In this document: piece after piece, positions 54,367 to 63,265 of the stretch
Position numbering within the stretch: position 1 is the first letter of the stretch
Layout of the letters: every line of letters starts with the position of its first letter
DNA from: Pontiella sulfatireligans
GTDB lineage: Bacteria; Verrucomicrobiota; Kiritimatiellia; Kiritimatiellales; Pontiellaceae
DNA length: 64,000 bases
Direction of reading: 5' to 3'
Assembly (NCBI RefSeq): GCF_900890705.1
Contig: NZ_CAAHFH010000004.1
Location: forward strand, 1 to 64,000
Notes under the pieces: generated by a model
The model's database searches: none
What the model saw: only the letters and a program-made list of their open reading frames with translations
Told to the model about the DNA's origin: nothing
Position numbers and translations under genes: made by a program

Positions 54367-55356
54367 ATGGAAAACAAGAAAAAATTCAAGCCCGACCCAG
54401 ATCTTAAGCTCATGGAGCAGGTGCGGGAGGTTTTGCGATATCACCATTATGCTTACCGGACAGAGCAGACCTACTGCGACTGGATCAAGCGTTTTCTAAA
54501 ATTCTATGGAATGAAGCAACATCCAAAGGATATGGGCGCGGCAGAGGTGGAGCGCTGGCTGAGCCATCTGGCGAGCGAGGGCAAAGTGGCGGCCTCGACG
54601 CAGCGGCAGGCGTTGAATGCGATCATCTTCTTGTATCGCGAGGTGCTGGACATCGAACTGGGGGAAATCTCGCCGATGCGGAGCAAGAAGCAACGCAAGC
54701 CGCCAACGGTTCTGACACAAAACGAAGTTCAGCAGGTACTGCGCAGCATGGAGGGAACGCATCGGCTGATGGCGCAGCTGCTGTATGGATGCGGCTTGAG
54801 GCTGATGGAGTGCATCCGACTGAGGATTCAGGATATCGACTTCGGCCAAGGTCGCATTTTCGTGCGTTGCGGTAAGGGCGGGAAAGACCGGACGGTGGTG
54901 TTGCCGGAGTCGGTGCGATCGCTGCTGGCGGAACATGTTGAAAAGGTGGCGGAGCTTCATGAGACGGATCTGCGTGCAGGGTTTGGCGAGGTATATATCC
55001 CCGATGCGCTGGCGCGGAAATATCCGAACGCCTGCCGCGAGACCGGCTGGCAGTATGTTTTCCCGTCGAAGAGCCGTTCGATCGATCCGCGGTCTGGAAA
55101 GGAAATGCGGCACCATGTGATGGAATCGGGGCTGCAGAAGGCGGTCAAGGCGGCGGTGCGGAATGCGGGAATCGTCAAGCGGGCGGGATGCCATACGATG
55201 CGGCACAGCTTTGCAACGCACCTGCTGGAAAACGGCGTCAACATACGCTTGGTGCAGGAACTGATGGGCCACAAGGATGTGAAGACGACGGAAATCTACA
55301 CGCATGTGATGAACAAGGACATCGATGCGGTGAAGAGCCCGCTGGATTTGCTTTAG
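54367..55356 (+). CDS. intI: Integron integrase (IntI-type tyrosine recombinase)
   Basis: A protein of 329 residues from the ATG at 54367, which has GGAGAG 6-7 bp before it; the frame is open further upstream. N-terminal core-binding domain (about 15-95) and catalytic domain with Arg in GCGLRLMECIRLR (about 147), Lys in GKGGKDRTVVLP (about 175), HTMRHSFATHLL (about 276), GHKDVKTTEIYTHV with the Tyr near 310. The extra stretch ALARKYPNACRETGWQYVFP (about 214-234), followed by DPRSG, is the hallmark insert of IntI integrases. Cassettes lie upstream on the opposite strand, the normal integron layout. Confidence 0.93.
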   Translation: MENKKKFKPDPDLKLMEQVREVLRYHHYAYRTEQTYCDWIKRFLKFYGMKQHPKDMGAAEVERWLSHLASEGKVAASTQRQALNAIIFLYREVLDIELGEISPMRSKKQRKPPTVLTQNEVQQVLRSMEGTHRLMAQLLYGCGLRLMECIRLRIQDIDFGQGRIFVRCGKGGKDRTVVLPESVRSLLAEHVEKVAELHETDLRAGFGEVYIPDALARKYPNACRETGWQYVFPSKSRSIDPRSGKEMRHHVMESGLQKAVKAAVRNAGIVKRAGCHTMRHSFATHLLENGVNIRLVQELMGHKDVKTTEIYTHVMNKDIDAVKSPLDLL

Positions 55357-55379
55357 GAGCATGCCGGGGAGAATTCAGA

Positions 55380-55667
55380 CTAATCCCTAATAAAAGGTTC
55401 TTCGCAGAATTTAGTGGCAACGAATGAAGGAAAAGCAACGAAGCTTGCTCCCAGCGCAATCCAGATATAATTCAGATCGGCCGCCCAAAAGACCGGCACA
55501 TCAAGAACCAGGTCCCGCAGGGTTCCCCCGCCCACCGCAGTAATGATTCCGAGCACCACCGCACTAAACAGATCGATGCCCCGGGTGGCCAGCGCAAGCA
55601 CGGCCGTAACCGCAAAGGCCGTGATTCCGGCCATGCCGATCCAGTAACTGAATTGTGAGATATCCAT
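55380..55667 (-). pseudogene. N-terminal half of TRIC-family cation channel (UPF0126)
   Basis: Reads MDISQFSYWIGMAGITAFAV, then GIDLFSAVVLGIITAVGGGT with LRDLVLDVPVFW, and YIWIALGASFVAF: the first repeat of a TRIC channel. After about residue 80 the sequence (PSFVATKFCEEPFIRD) no longer fits the family, and the frame stops 24 bp from the integrase gene. About 95 of an expected 200 or so residues. The C-terminal third is across the integron at 49728; the middle is missing. A native ATG is present at 55667. Confidence 0.75.
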
Positions 55668-55678
55668 TTTTCCGTTTC

Positions 55679-56569
55679 TTAGAGGGAGTTATTCGCTGAT
55701 TGTTTTTGTTTGGTCATTTCAGGGATCAGCAGATATGCACCGGCAAGAAAACAGAGCGCGCCGGCCAAGGTCCATACATTGACGGCCTGGAGGTCGAGCA
55801 CATCGGTTGCCCGGGGCAGCACCAACGCAAAAACACCCGAAATTCCAAAACCGATGGAGCCGAGCAGGTTGATCATCACAATCCACCACGGCAGGCCTTT
55901 AATTTTCCAAAAGGCCATTCCATGGCAGCACTCCAGCACCGCCAGCCAACTGGCGACGAGAAAGCAGATGCAGCCCACGGCGTCCGGCGTCCAAATCAAC
56001 AGGTCTTCCTGCAGCCAATTGAAGCTGGGCAGCAGGGCATCCGCCGTGTTGACGTTGAACAGCAGCGTGCCCGCAAACTGAACGGCGGCACTCAGCCAGC
56101 CAATCTGGCCGGGTTGCCACCCAAACCAGCAAAACGGCTTCACCGCGGTTTCTCCCCTCGCCTGCGCCGCCCGCCGGCCGGCATTGGCAGCCTCAAGCAA
56201 TTGCAGGTAAGCGGCGGAGGTAAAGAAGAGCGAGCCCATAAAAAACACCGCGTTGAGCACCGCCACGCTTTGAGACACCTGCCCGAAAAGACCAGGCGCC
56301 AGTCCGGCCAGGCTCCCGATTGCAAAACAGGCCGAGCCAACCATAAAGAGGACAGAGATCCACCAACCAAGGCCTATATTAAGTCGATGGCCCCTGCTCT
56401 TACGGTGCGACCGGGAAGTCCAGGTATGGCGCGAACCATCCGGCCGGCGATGAACCATCCGGGATACAAACGGCCCGGCCCCCTCGGCCTCAATAAGTTT
56501 CCAATCTTTGGAAAACGGAATAAGCTTCCGGGCATGTCTCTCCGCCTTAGCTAGATCCTGTTTACCCAT
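55679..56569 (-). CDS. YrhK-like multi-pass membrane protein
   Basis: A 296-residue protein with a charged N-terminus of about 75 residues, then about seven membrane segments. The pattern WWISVLFMVGSACFAIGS and NAVFFMGSLFFTSAAYLQLL resembles the YrhK family, here repeated twice (second set from residue 205: GCICFLVASWLAVLECC and NLLGSIGFGISGVFAL). Function unknown. FSKDWK at about residues 19-24 is encoded by a TTTCCAA-TCT-TTGGAAAA palindrome (56498-56515). It ends 11 bp before the TRIC fragment. Confidence 0.65.
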   Translation of the reverse strand: MGKQDLAKAERHARKLIPFSKDWKLIEAEGAGPFVSRMVHRRPDGSRHTWTSRSHRKSRGHRLNIGLGWWISVLFMVGSACFAIGSLAGLAPGLFGQVSQSVAVLNAVFFMGSLFFTSAAYLQLLEAANAGRRAAQARGETAVKPFCWFGWQPGQIGWLSAAVQFAGTLLFNVNTADALLPSFNWLQEDLLIWTPDAVGCICFLVASWLAVLECCHGMAFWKIKGLPWWIVMINLLGSIGFGISGVFALVLPRATDVLDLQAVNVWTLAGALCFLAGAYLLIPEMTKQKQSANNSL

Positions 56570-56686
56570 CCTGAAAAACCTCTGCGTATTAATCGAACCA
56601 CGGAAAACACGGAATACACCGAAAAAACTAATTAGATGCGGGTCCCGTGTTTTTCTGTGTGTTCAGTGGTTAACAGCTCTGTCTCA
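56570..56686. repeat. Gap with AACCAC-type inverted repeat
   Basis: A decayed version of the element at 40391: arms 56596-56626 and 56644-56673 share AACCAC, ACACGGAA and ACACC blocks in inverted order. It sits past the stop of the glutamate decarboxylase gene. Confidence 0.6.
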
Positions 56687-58081
56687 TCAATGGTGGAAGC
56701 CGCCGCCGTCTTTATGATCCAGCGGGGTCTGAGCGGGATGCTTGTCAAGGTGTTCCATGGATGCCTTGATATCGTCTACCAGCAGCGACCCCAAATCCCG
56801 GCTGACGCCGTGACGAACGAGAATCCGTTGAATGGAGAGATCCTTGCAGTTGGCCGGCAGGGCGTAGGCCGGAACCTGCCAGCCGCGCGCGCGCAACCGG
56901 TCCGCCACATCATAGAGGCTGAAGCCCGGGTCGGTTCCCTCTTTAATCTTCCAGCACAACGCGGGGATGCCGCCGTCCATCGCACCGCTGTAGATCATTT
57001 CGAAAGGACCCAGCTTTTCGATTTCGCCAGCGATGTATTGCGCCGTTTCGTAGCAAGCCGTGTGGATTTTACGGTAGCCTTCAATCCCCAACCGTAGGAA
57101 GTTGTAATACTGGCAAACCACCTGCCCGCCGGGGCGGGAAAAGTTTAGCGCAATGTCCCGCATATTGCCGCCGAGATAGTTCACCCAGAAAATCAGCTGT
57201 TCCGGCAGATCCTGCTCCTCGCGCCAAATGATCCACCCAACACCGAGGGGGGACAATCCAAACTTATGCCCCGACGAGTTGATCGACTTAACGCGCGGCA
57301 GGCGGAAGTCCCAAACCACCTCGGGCGCACAGAAGGGCGCCAAAAAGCCGCCGCTCGCCCCGTCGACATGGATCGGGATATCAATTCCGGTGTCTTTCTC
57401 AAGCTGATCAAGCGCATCCGATACGGTCTGAACAGGTTCGTATTCGCCGGTAAACGTTACGCCCAACGTGGGCACGACGCCGATGGTGTTTTCGTCGCAG
57501 AGCTTGAGCACCTCTTCCGGTGTCATCAGCAGCCGGCCGTTCTCCATCGGAATCTCGCGGTGCTCAACATCCCAGTAGCGGGTGAACTTATGCCAGCAAA
57601 TCTGCACCGGCCCTGTGATCAGATTCGGTTTATCAATCGGCTTGCCCGCGGCCTTTTGCCGGGCCTCCCATTGCCGCTTCAGCGCCATGCCGCCAAGCAT
57701 GGCGGCCTCACTGGATCCCGTGGTCGATGTGCCCACCGCATTTTCGGCGGGCGAGTTCCAGAGGTCGGCCAGCATGTTCACGCAGCGCGCTTCAATTTCA
57801 GCCGTCTGCGGATACTCATCTTTATCGACCATGTTTTTGTCGATGCACTCATTCATCAGGTCATGGACTTCCGGCTCCGTCCAGGTCTGGCAAAACGTAG
57901 CCAGATTCTGTCGAGAGTTGCCGTCCAGCATCAATTCATCGTGGACAACCGCATAAGCATGTCGTGGGTTATGCTCCTTCAGCGGAAATGTTTTCTTCGG
58001 CATGCTGGCCGAAAGATCCGAAGAGGCATACAGCTCATCATTTTCATTGCAGTTAATAAGGCTTTTATCGAGTTGGGACAT
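56687..58081 (-). CDS. gadB: Glutamate decarboxylase
   Basis: A 464-residue PLP enzyme that converts glutamate to GABA and consumes a proton. HVDGASGGFLAPF (about 240) and the PLP-lysine motif SSGHKFGLSPLGVGW (Lys near 275) match GadB; length is as in E. coli GadB (466). The N-terminal region has ASMPKKTFPLKEHNPRHAY, also conserved. No GadC antiporter gene is adjacent, so its use in acid resistance or GABA metabolism is not decided. Confidence 0.95.
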   Translation of the reverse strand: MSQLDKSLINCNENDELYASSDLSASMPKKTFPLKEHNPRHAYAVVHDELMLDGNSRQNLATFCQTWTEPEVHDLMNECIDKNMVDKDEYPQTAEIEARCVNMLADLWNSPAENAVGTSTTGSSEAAMLGGMALKRQWEARQKAAGKPIDKPNLITGPVQICWHKFTRYWDVEHREIPMENGRLLMTPEEVLKLCDENTIGVVPTLGVTFTGEYEPVQTVSDALDQLEKDTGIDIPIHVDGASGGFLAPFCAPEVVWDFRLPRVKSINSSGHKFGLSPLGVGWIIWREEQDLPEQLIFWVNYLGGNMRDIALNFSRPGGQVVCQYYNFLRLGIEGYRKIHTACYETAQYIAGEIEKLGPFEMIYSGAMDGGIPALCWKIKEGTDPGFSLYDVADRLRARGWQVPAYALPANCKDLSIQRILVRHGVSRDLGSLLVDDIKASMEHLDKHPAQTPLDHKDGGGFHH

Positions 58082-58117
58082 ATCTCATCTCCTTATGGAT
58101 TACTATTATTCAAGTTA

Positions 58118-59572
58118 TTACAGAACCGGCCCGAACATCGCCACCGCATTATTGAATAAGCGATGGCGTCGGCTCCAGCCTGCCACCATTTCTACCGTAA
58201 CCGGATGCGAATCGGCGATAAAGCTCTCCTGCCGTTCATATAGGTCGGAGGTCAGCGCCGGATCGTAAAGCAGGATATTGTTTTCATAGTTGAGCTCAAA
58301 ACTGCGGCGGTCCATGTTGGCCGAGCCAATCAGCGCAACCTCGCCGTCGAGCGTCAGCGTCTTGGCGTGCAAAAGCCCGCCCTCGAACTCAAAAATTTTA
58401 ACCCCGGCGGCCAAAAGGCCGGCGTAATAGCTGCGGCTGGCTGCGCCGACAATCCACGAATCGTTCCGGGCCGGAAAAATGATGGTGGCGTCCACCCCGC
58501 GCCGGGCGCAGGCACAGAGCCCCGCCTGCATCGCTTCGTTGGGCACATAGTATGGCGTCGAGATCACCAGCTTGCGGCGCGCGGCATACATTAGGGTTTC
58601 AAACATTTCCGGCATGGCGGAATAGCGGTTGGTCGGCCCGGTGCCGACCACCTGGGCGGCAAAGCCGTCTTTCAGCGCGGGCATGGGCAACGTCAGCAGA
58701 TCGTTGATGTTTTCTCCGGTCCCGGCCTCCCAGTCGCTGGCAAAAAGCCCCTGGTTCTGTCGAACCACCGGTCCTTCCAGCCGGGTCATGACATCTACCC
58801 AGGGCGCATACTTGGCTTTGACGAGAAACTCGGGATCCGCACAGTTTTGGCTCCCGCAATAGGTGATGAGGTTGTCGATGACGACAATCTTGCGGTGATT
58901 GCGCAGGTCGATGCGGCCCTTCAGCGGGCGCAGCAACGGGTTTCCAATCGGCAGGGCTTCGGCCAGATGAACTCCCGCCTCGCGCATGGACTTCCAATGC
59001 TTGGATTTAATCATGCCGCGCGAACCAAGGCCGTCGGCCATGGCCCGGCAGGTTACGCCTCGAGCGGCGGCGCGCTTCAGCGCCTCGGCCACCTTGCATC
59101 CGTTGCCGTCCGTTAGCCAGATGTAGAAAAGCAAGTGGACGGTTTCTTTTGCGGCATCTATATCCGCAACAATGGAAGCGATCGTGGCAGTTGAGTTTTC
59201 CAGAAGCTTCGCCCGGTTGCCGCCAACCGGATCGAGTCCGTTAATCGTTTTGCCCATCTGGAACAGATGGGCATGACGCTCCGGCAGATCATTCCAAGCC
59301 ATCATCGCATCCAACCCCGGCACATCGGAAACCTTCGGCAGCTTCGCGATCACTGCCCGCGTGCGCTCCACTCGCCGACGGCCAATATTGGTTTCGCCAA
59401 AGAGAATGTAGGCCAGCATGCCCAACGCCGGGACCGCAACAATGACCACCACCCAGGCAATTCGCGAAGCCGGCTCGCGGTGCGGCCGAAGCAGCACCCG
59501 AAGAATGAACGCCACCTGCAAGAGCACGTGCACCACAACGTAAAGCGTCCCTGTCCACAAACCATCGTTCAT
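58118..59572 (-). CDS. cls: Cardiolipin synthase (phospholipase D family)
   Basis: A 484-residue protein with two N-terminal membrane segments (about 8-60), a PLDNc-type segment and two HKD motifs: NHRKIVVIDN (about 226) followed by GSQN, and HAKTLTLDG (about 401) followed by GSANMDRRSFELNYE. This is the bacterial ClsA layout. It makes cardiolipin from phosphatidylglycerol in the inner membrane. It is 36 bp upstream of gadB on the same strand. Confidence 0.93.
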   Translation of the reverse strand: MNDGLWTGTLYVVVHVLLQVAFILRVLLRPHREPASRIAWVVVIVAVPALGMLAYILFGETNIGRRRVERTRAVIAKLPKVSDVPGLDAMMAWNDLPERHAHLFQMGKTINGLDPVGGNRAKLLENSTATIASIVADIDAAKETVHLLFYIWLTDGNGCKVAEALKRAAARGVTCRAMADGLGSRGMIKSKHWKSMREAGVHLAEALPIGNPLLRPLKGRIDLRNHRKIVVIDNLITYCGSQNCADPEFLVKAKYAPWVDVMTRLEGPVVRQNQGLFASDWEAGTGENINDLLTLPMPALKDGFAAQVVGTGPTNRYSAMPEMFETLMYAARRKLVISTPYYVPNEAMQAGLCACARRGVDATIIFPARNDSWIVGAASRSYYAGLLAAGVKIFEFEGGLLHAKTLTLDGEVALIGSANMDRRSFELNYENNILLYDPALTSDLYERQESFIADSHPVTVEMVAGWSRRHRLFNNAVAMFGPVL

Positions 59573-60065
59573 AACTGAGCCTTCGGCGGGAAAGTTCCCT
59601 GCACACTAAAAAACTATTTTACCCCGTAGGCCGAACTAAGCTGGGCCTCGGCAGGCAGCATCGGGTAAATTTCGCCCTTGGGGCCCTGCCATCCATTCTG
59701 CACCAGATGCCGCGCAACCGGCGTAACACTTCCGTTCAGGTTCGTAACATTGACAACGCGTGTGGTTAACTGCGCCTATTCGGCCGCTTTTTCATCTGAC
59801 TATCTCCTTCTGAATCTTACTTCCATTACGAATGCTGCATATCTTTGCATATCAGCCAAAAATAAAAAATCGATTTCGCTCCTGACACTCAGGTTGTGGA
59901 GAATGCCATGGTCGCTCCACTCCACCATCCCCCGAAAAGGAGTACAAACGAGGGAGAAGCGGGGTTCCTGACACCGTATTGGCGTCACTTGGCATTTGGA
60001 TAACGGGCTGGGCCTGGCCACCTTTATCGGCCGTTGGATAATTGATTAAACTGCTTTCGGAAAAA
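59573..60065. other. Gap with a gene stub and repeats
   Basis: Apart from the stub at 59614-59778, no gene. The minus strand carries two GTGTCAGGA(A/G)C boxes near 59980-59965 and 59893-59878, a word seen at ends of REP-type or RAYT-related elements, but no transposase gene. Confidence 0.4.
59614..59778 (-). pseudogene. 3' stub of an unidentified gene
   Basis: An open stretch of about 51 codons between two stops, reading LTTRVVNVTNLNGSVTPVAR, then HLVQNGWQGPKGEIYPMLPA and ending SSAYGVK. It has no start and looks like a protein C-terminus with good coding character. The parent family is not recognised. Confidence 0.4.
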
Positions 60066-61199
60066 TCAGCTCTTTCCAAAGCGGTACTCCTTGCGATAGG
60101 CCGATGGCGTCTTTCCGGTTTCCTGGAGGAAGGCGGCATTGAAGCGCTCGCGACGGCTGTAGCCGCAGGCTTCAGCAAGCACTTCGATCAGCATATCGGA
60201 ATCGCGCAGCAGTTCGCAGGCGCGCTCAATGCGGGAGCGACGGATTTCTTCGTGCAACGTACGACCGACCTCTTTTCTGAACCTTTTCTCCAACACGCGC
60301 CGGCTGCAGAACAAGGCGTCGACCACTTCGGCAACGGTGATGGGTTCAGCGGCATGGTCCCGGATGAAGCGGAGCGCCCTAGCCACCAGCTCGTCCTGGA
60401 TTTCTAGGATGTCGGTGGAATGCCGCCCCACGATTCGCTCGGGGGCAATCATGATGGGTTCATCGGGAACGGCGCAACCCTGCATGAGCCGGTTCAGCAG
60501 CGAAGCCGCCTGATAGCCGACGCGCTCGGCGCCGAGTTCAATGCTGCTCATCGTCGGCGAGAGCATTTCGCAAATGAACGGACTGTTATCCACCCCGATC
60601 ACCGCGATGTCTTCGGGAATTCGGAGTCCGGCGTCCTCGCAAGCGTCCATCACCATGCGTCCGAGAAAATCCTCCGCGGCGAAAAAACCGACCGGTTCGC
60701 TTTTTTCCACCTGCAGCACCTTGCCCGCCTGCTGAATCTCTTTCTGCGTGGCCAGAATCGTCGCATCATAGCCATACTGCTGAAGGGCTTTGATAAACCC
60801 CTCTACCTTCAGCTGCCCGCTGGCCCCTTGAATCGACCAAGCCGTTGTTGCGAAACGCCGCAACCCTTTTTCAATGAGGTAGCGAGCAGCCTCCCGCCCG
60901 ATCAGCTCGTTATCCATCAGGACGGACGCCACCGGAAAATCCACATAGTCGGCCTTCACATTGACCGACGGGATGCCGCGCTGTCTCAGGTTTTTTTCGA
61001 GTTCCGGCGTAATCCGGCCAATCACACCCGCGCCTTGCCACTGCATCAGGTCTGCCTTGGTGATTTCCGGAATGCCGCGGTGGGTGTAGAATTTCCAGCC
61101 GCTGACGGCTGCATACCGGGCCACCCCGCGCACAATGTTGCGGTAATAGTGGCTGTTGAAATCGATATGCAGCGCAATCTCGGTAGACGTTCTTCCCAC
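60066..61199 (-). CDS. XylR-type AraC family regulator
   Basis: A 377-residue regulator with an N-terminal sugar-binding domain of the periplasmic-binding/LacI type (about 1-265; AVIGVDNSPFICEMLSPTMS is characteristic) and a C-terminal AraC double helix-turn-helix (about 275-373; CGYSRRERFNAAFLQETGKT). There is no N-terminal LacI-type DNA-binding part, as in E. coli XylR. It probably senses a sugar and controls the adjacent epimerase, transporter and dehydrogenase genes; it is 5 bp after the epimerase gene. Confidence 0.9.
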   Translation of the reverse strand: MGRTSTEIALHIDFNSHYYRNIVRGVARYAAVSGWKFYTHRGIPEITKADLMQWQGAGVIGRITPELEKNLRQRGIPSVNVKADYVDFPVASVLMDNELIGREAARYLIEKGLRRFATTAWSIQGASGQLKVEGFIKALQQYGYDATILATQKEIQQAGKVLQVEKSEPVGFFAAEDFLGRMVMDACEDAGLRIPEDIAVIGVDNSPFICEMLSPTMSSIELGAERVGYQAASLLNRLMQGCAVPDEPIMIAPERIVGRHSTDILEIQDELVARALRFIRDHAAEPITVAEVVDALFCSRRVLEKRFRKEVGRTLHEEIRRSRIERACELLRDSDMLIEVLAEACGYSRRERFNAAFLQETGKTPSAYRKEYRFGKS

Positions 61200-61204
61200 A
61201 AGTT

Positions 61205-62239
61205 CTACCAGCTAAGCTTGAACACGGTTTTCGAACTGTAGGATGCGCCAGCTTCCAGCACGCTGTCCGGCGCGCCGGCAATGTTCGGCCCGTTCGGATA
61301 TTTCGACGTTTCGCAGCAGAAGGCTCTAAACTGGCCAAACTGAGCGCCGCTTTCGCGCTTGAGCTCGTCGGAGGTGTAGAATCCAGTATACATCAGCATG
61401 CTGGGCTCCGAGCTGAAAACTTCGAGCGAACGGCCGCTGGCCTCGTCGGAAAACGCCGCCACCTTTTCAAAGGATCCAACGGGTTTGCTGAAAATATAAT
61501 AGGTTTCAAATCCCATGGCCTTTTCTTCAAACACATCGCCAAAGGGTTTGGACGCATTGTAGTCCCAGACCGTTCCCGCCACGGGGAATTCCTCGCCAAG
61601 CTGGACATTGGTTTCATCGACCGTCAACAGCTTGTCGGAGACAATCATGGCCTTGTGGTTCAGGATCTTGTCCTGGAAACCGCCGAGGTTGAAGTAGGTG
61701 TGGTTGGTGAGCGACAGCGGCGTGGCCTTGTCCGTTGTGGCCGAATAGCTGATCGCCAGTTCGTTGTCATTGGTCAGAGAATAAACCACCGTCACATCAA
61801 CCTTTCCCGGATACCCTTCGTCGCCGTCCGGGCTTGAAAGCATCAAGGTAAGAGAATCATCGACCACCTCGGCATCCCACACGCACTTGTCGAACCCCTT
61901 GATGCCGCCGTGTATGTGGTTCGTTCCATCATTGGCGGCAACCTGATACTCAACGCCGTCGACCGTAAACTTGGCGTCTTTGATGCGCCCTGCGTAGCGG
62001 CCGACGATGCAGCCGAAATAGGGCGAGTTGGCCTTGTAGGCGTCGGCAAAATAGCCGTCGAGCGTGTCGAAGCCGCAGACGATGTCCGCGCTTCCGCCTT
62101 GGCTGTCGGGAACAACCAGCGAGGTGACGATGCCACCATAGTTCGTGATCTTGGCAACGACGCCGTTGTCGTTTTCGAGGGTGTAGAGATCGACTTCAAC
62201 GCCGTCGATCGAACCGAATGGTGCTTTTGAAACATTCAT
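61205..62239 (-). CDS. galM: Aldose 1-epimerase
   Basis: A 344-residue protein with conserved NHIHGGIKGFDKCVWD (His near 96), SLTNHTYFNLGG (His near 177) and ETSKYPNGPN near residue 312 (catalytic Glu). It interconverts the anomers of free sugars in the cytoplasm. It lies between the sugar symporter and the regulator genes, 9 and 5 bp from them, so a single operon is likely. The symbol is by family; the sugar used is unknown. Confidence 0.9.
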   Translation of the reverse strand: MNVSKAPFGSIDGVEVDLYTLENDNGVVAKITNYGGIVTSLVVPDSQGGSADIVCGFDTLDGYFADAYKANSPYFGCIVGRYAGRIKDAKFTVDGVEYQVAANDGTNHIHGGIKGFDKCVWDAEVVDDSLTLMLSSPDGDEGYPGKVDVTVVYSLTNDNELAISYSATTDKATPLSLTNHTYFNLGGFQDKILNHKAMIVSDKLLTVDETNVQLGEEFPVAGTVWDYNASKPFGDVFEEKAMGFETYYIFSKPVGSFEKVAAFSDEASGRSLEVFSSEPSMLMYTGFYTSDELKRESGAQFGQFRAFCCETSKYPNGPNIAGAPDSVLEAGASYSSKTVFKLSW

Positions 62240-62248
62240 TATTATCTC

Positions 62249-63265
62249 CTAACCTAGGCCGTTGCCGACCGCAATGATGACGATGCCGACGACCATGCAG
62301 GCCAGACCGGCGTAGAGGAATCCTTTGGCTTTGGAAGAAGCGCTCTTCCATTCGCCGACCACGATGCCGCTCATGATGGCGGTGATGACGCAGGAGGCGT
62401 TGAAGATGGCATATCCGACGGTGTTGCCCGATGCGCCCAGCTTGGACGCCGCAAAGGCAAACATGGCCGACGCCGCATAGTGAAAGAAGGCCATGATGAA
62501 GATCAGGAAAAAGTTGGGAATCAAGCGCGGCGTATTGAAGTCGCCCCACAGTTTCTTTTGGCTGAGCTGCTGAATGAAGTAGAGCCCCATCACAATACCG
62601 CCGCTGATGAAGATCGGGAACATGACCGCCACGGCGGTTTTCCATGCATCCAAACCAAGTTCGGACACCGCTTCGCCGAGCGGGCCAGCGCCAACGGCAT
62701 TGGCAAAACTGAACCCTGTGGCCAGCAAGCCGCCCACGACGGCAATGATGATTCCCTTGAGCATGGAGCCCTTGGATTCATCGCGTTCCTTGCCCGCATC
62801 TTTCTCGTCCTGTTCACGAGCGAGCCCGGCTTTTCCGTTCATGACGACGCCCGCCAGCACAACCACAAGACCTGCCATAATGGTTCCGAATACGTTCGTC
62901 GCCGGCAGGCCGGCAACAAAAAACGGAATGACCGAACCCACCAGGATCACGGTTCCGATGAAGAGCGAAAAACCGAGCGACAAACCGATATGGTTGATGG
63001 CCTTGCCCCACATCATGACGCCGGTGCCCCAAAGCACGCTGGCCACGGCCATTTTCCAGATAATGGAGGAATCGACCATGCCGAAAACGTCGAAGCCGCC
63101 CAAGAGGACGATGGAAGCAATGACCGGAACCACGAACATCGTCAGAATGAAAAACAACCCCCACGTGTTTTCATACTTGAAATCCTTGGTGTATTTTTCG
63201 GGAAGTGCGTACAGCCCGAGCATCACACCGGCCAACAAGGCCCAAAGTACGCCGATCATCTCCAT
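62249..63265 (-). CDS. RhaT-like sugar/proton symporter
   Basis: A 338-residue protein with ten membrane segments and a charged central loop (AREQDEKDAGKERDESKG, about 152-169). The start GVLWALLAGVMLGLYALPEK and the internal WGTGVMMWGKAINHIGLSLG fit the L-rhamnose/proton symporter family of the drug/metabolite superfamily. Rhamnose is the leading but unproven substrate; no rhamnose isomerase or kinase gene is in view. Confidence 0.85.
   Translation of the reverse strand: MEMIGVLWALLAGVMLGLYALPEKYTKDFKYENTWGLFFILTMFVVPVIASIVLLGGFDVFGMVDSSIIWKMAVASVLWGTGVMMWGKAINHIGLSLGFSLFIGTVILVGSVIPFFVAGLPATNVFGTIMAGLVVVLAGVVMNGKAGLAREQDEKDAGKERDESKGSMLKGIIIAVVGGLLATGFSFANAVGAGPLGEAVSELGLDAWKTAVAVMFPIFISGGIVMGLYFIQQLSQKKLWGDFNTPRLIPNFFLIFIMAFFHYAASAMFAFAASKLGASGNTVGYAIFNASCVITAIMSGIVVGEWKSASSKAKGFLYAGLACMVVGIVIIAVGNGLG

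Noticed and set aside
54496..55362. 288-codon frame antisense to the integrase
   Set aside because: The plus strand encodes a full IntI with all catalytic residues.
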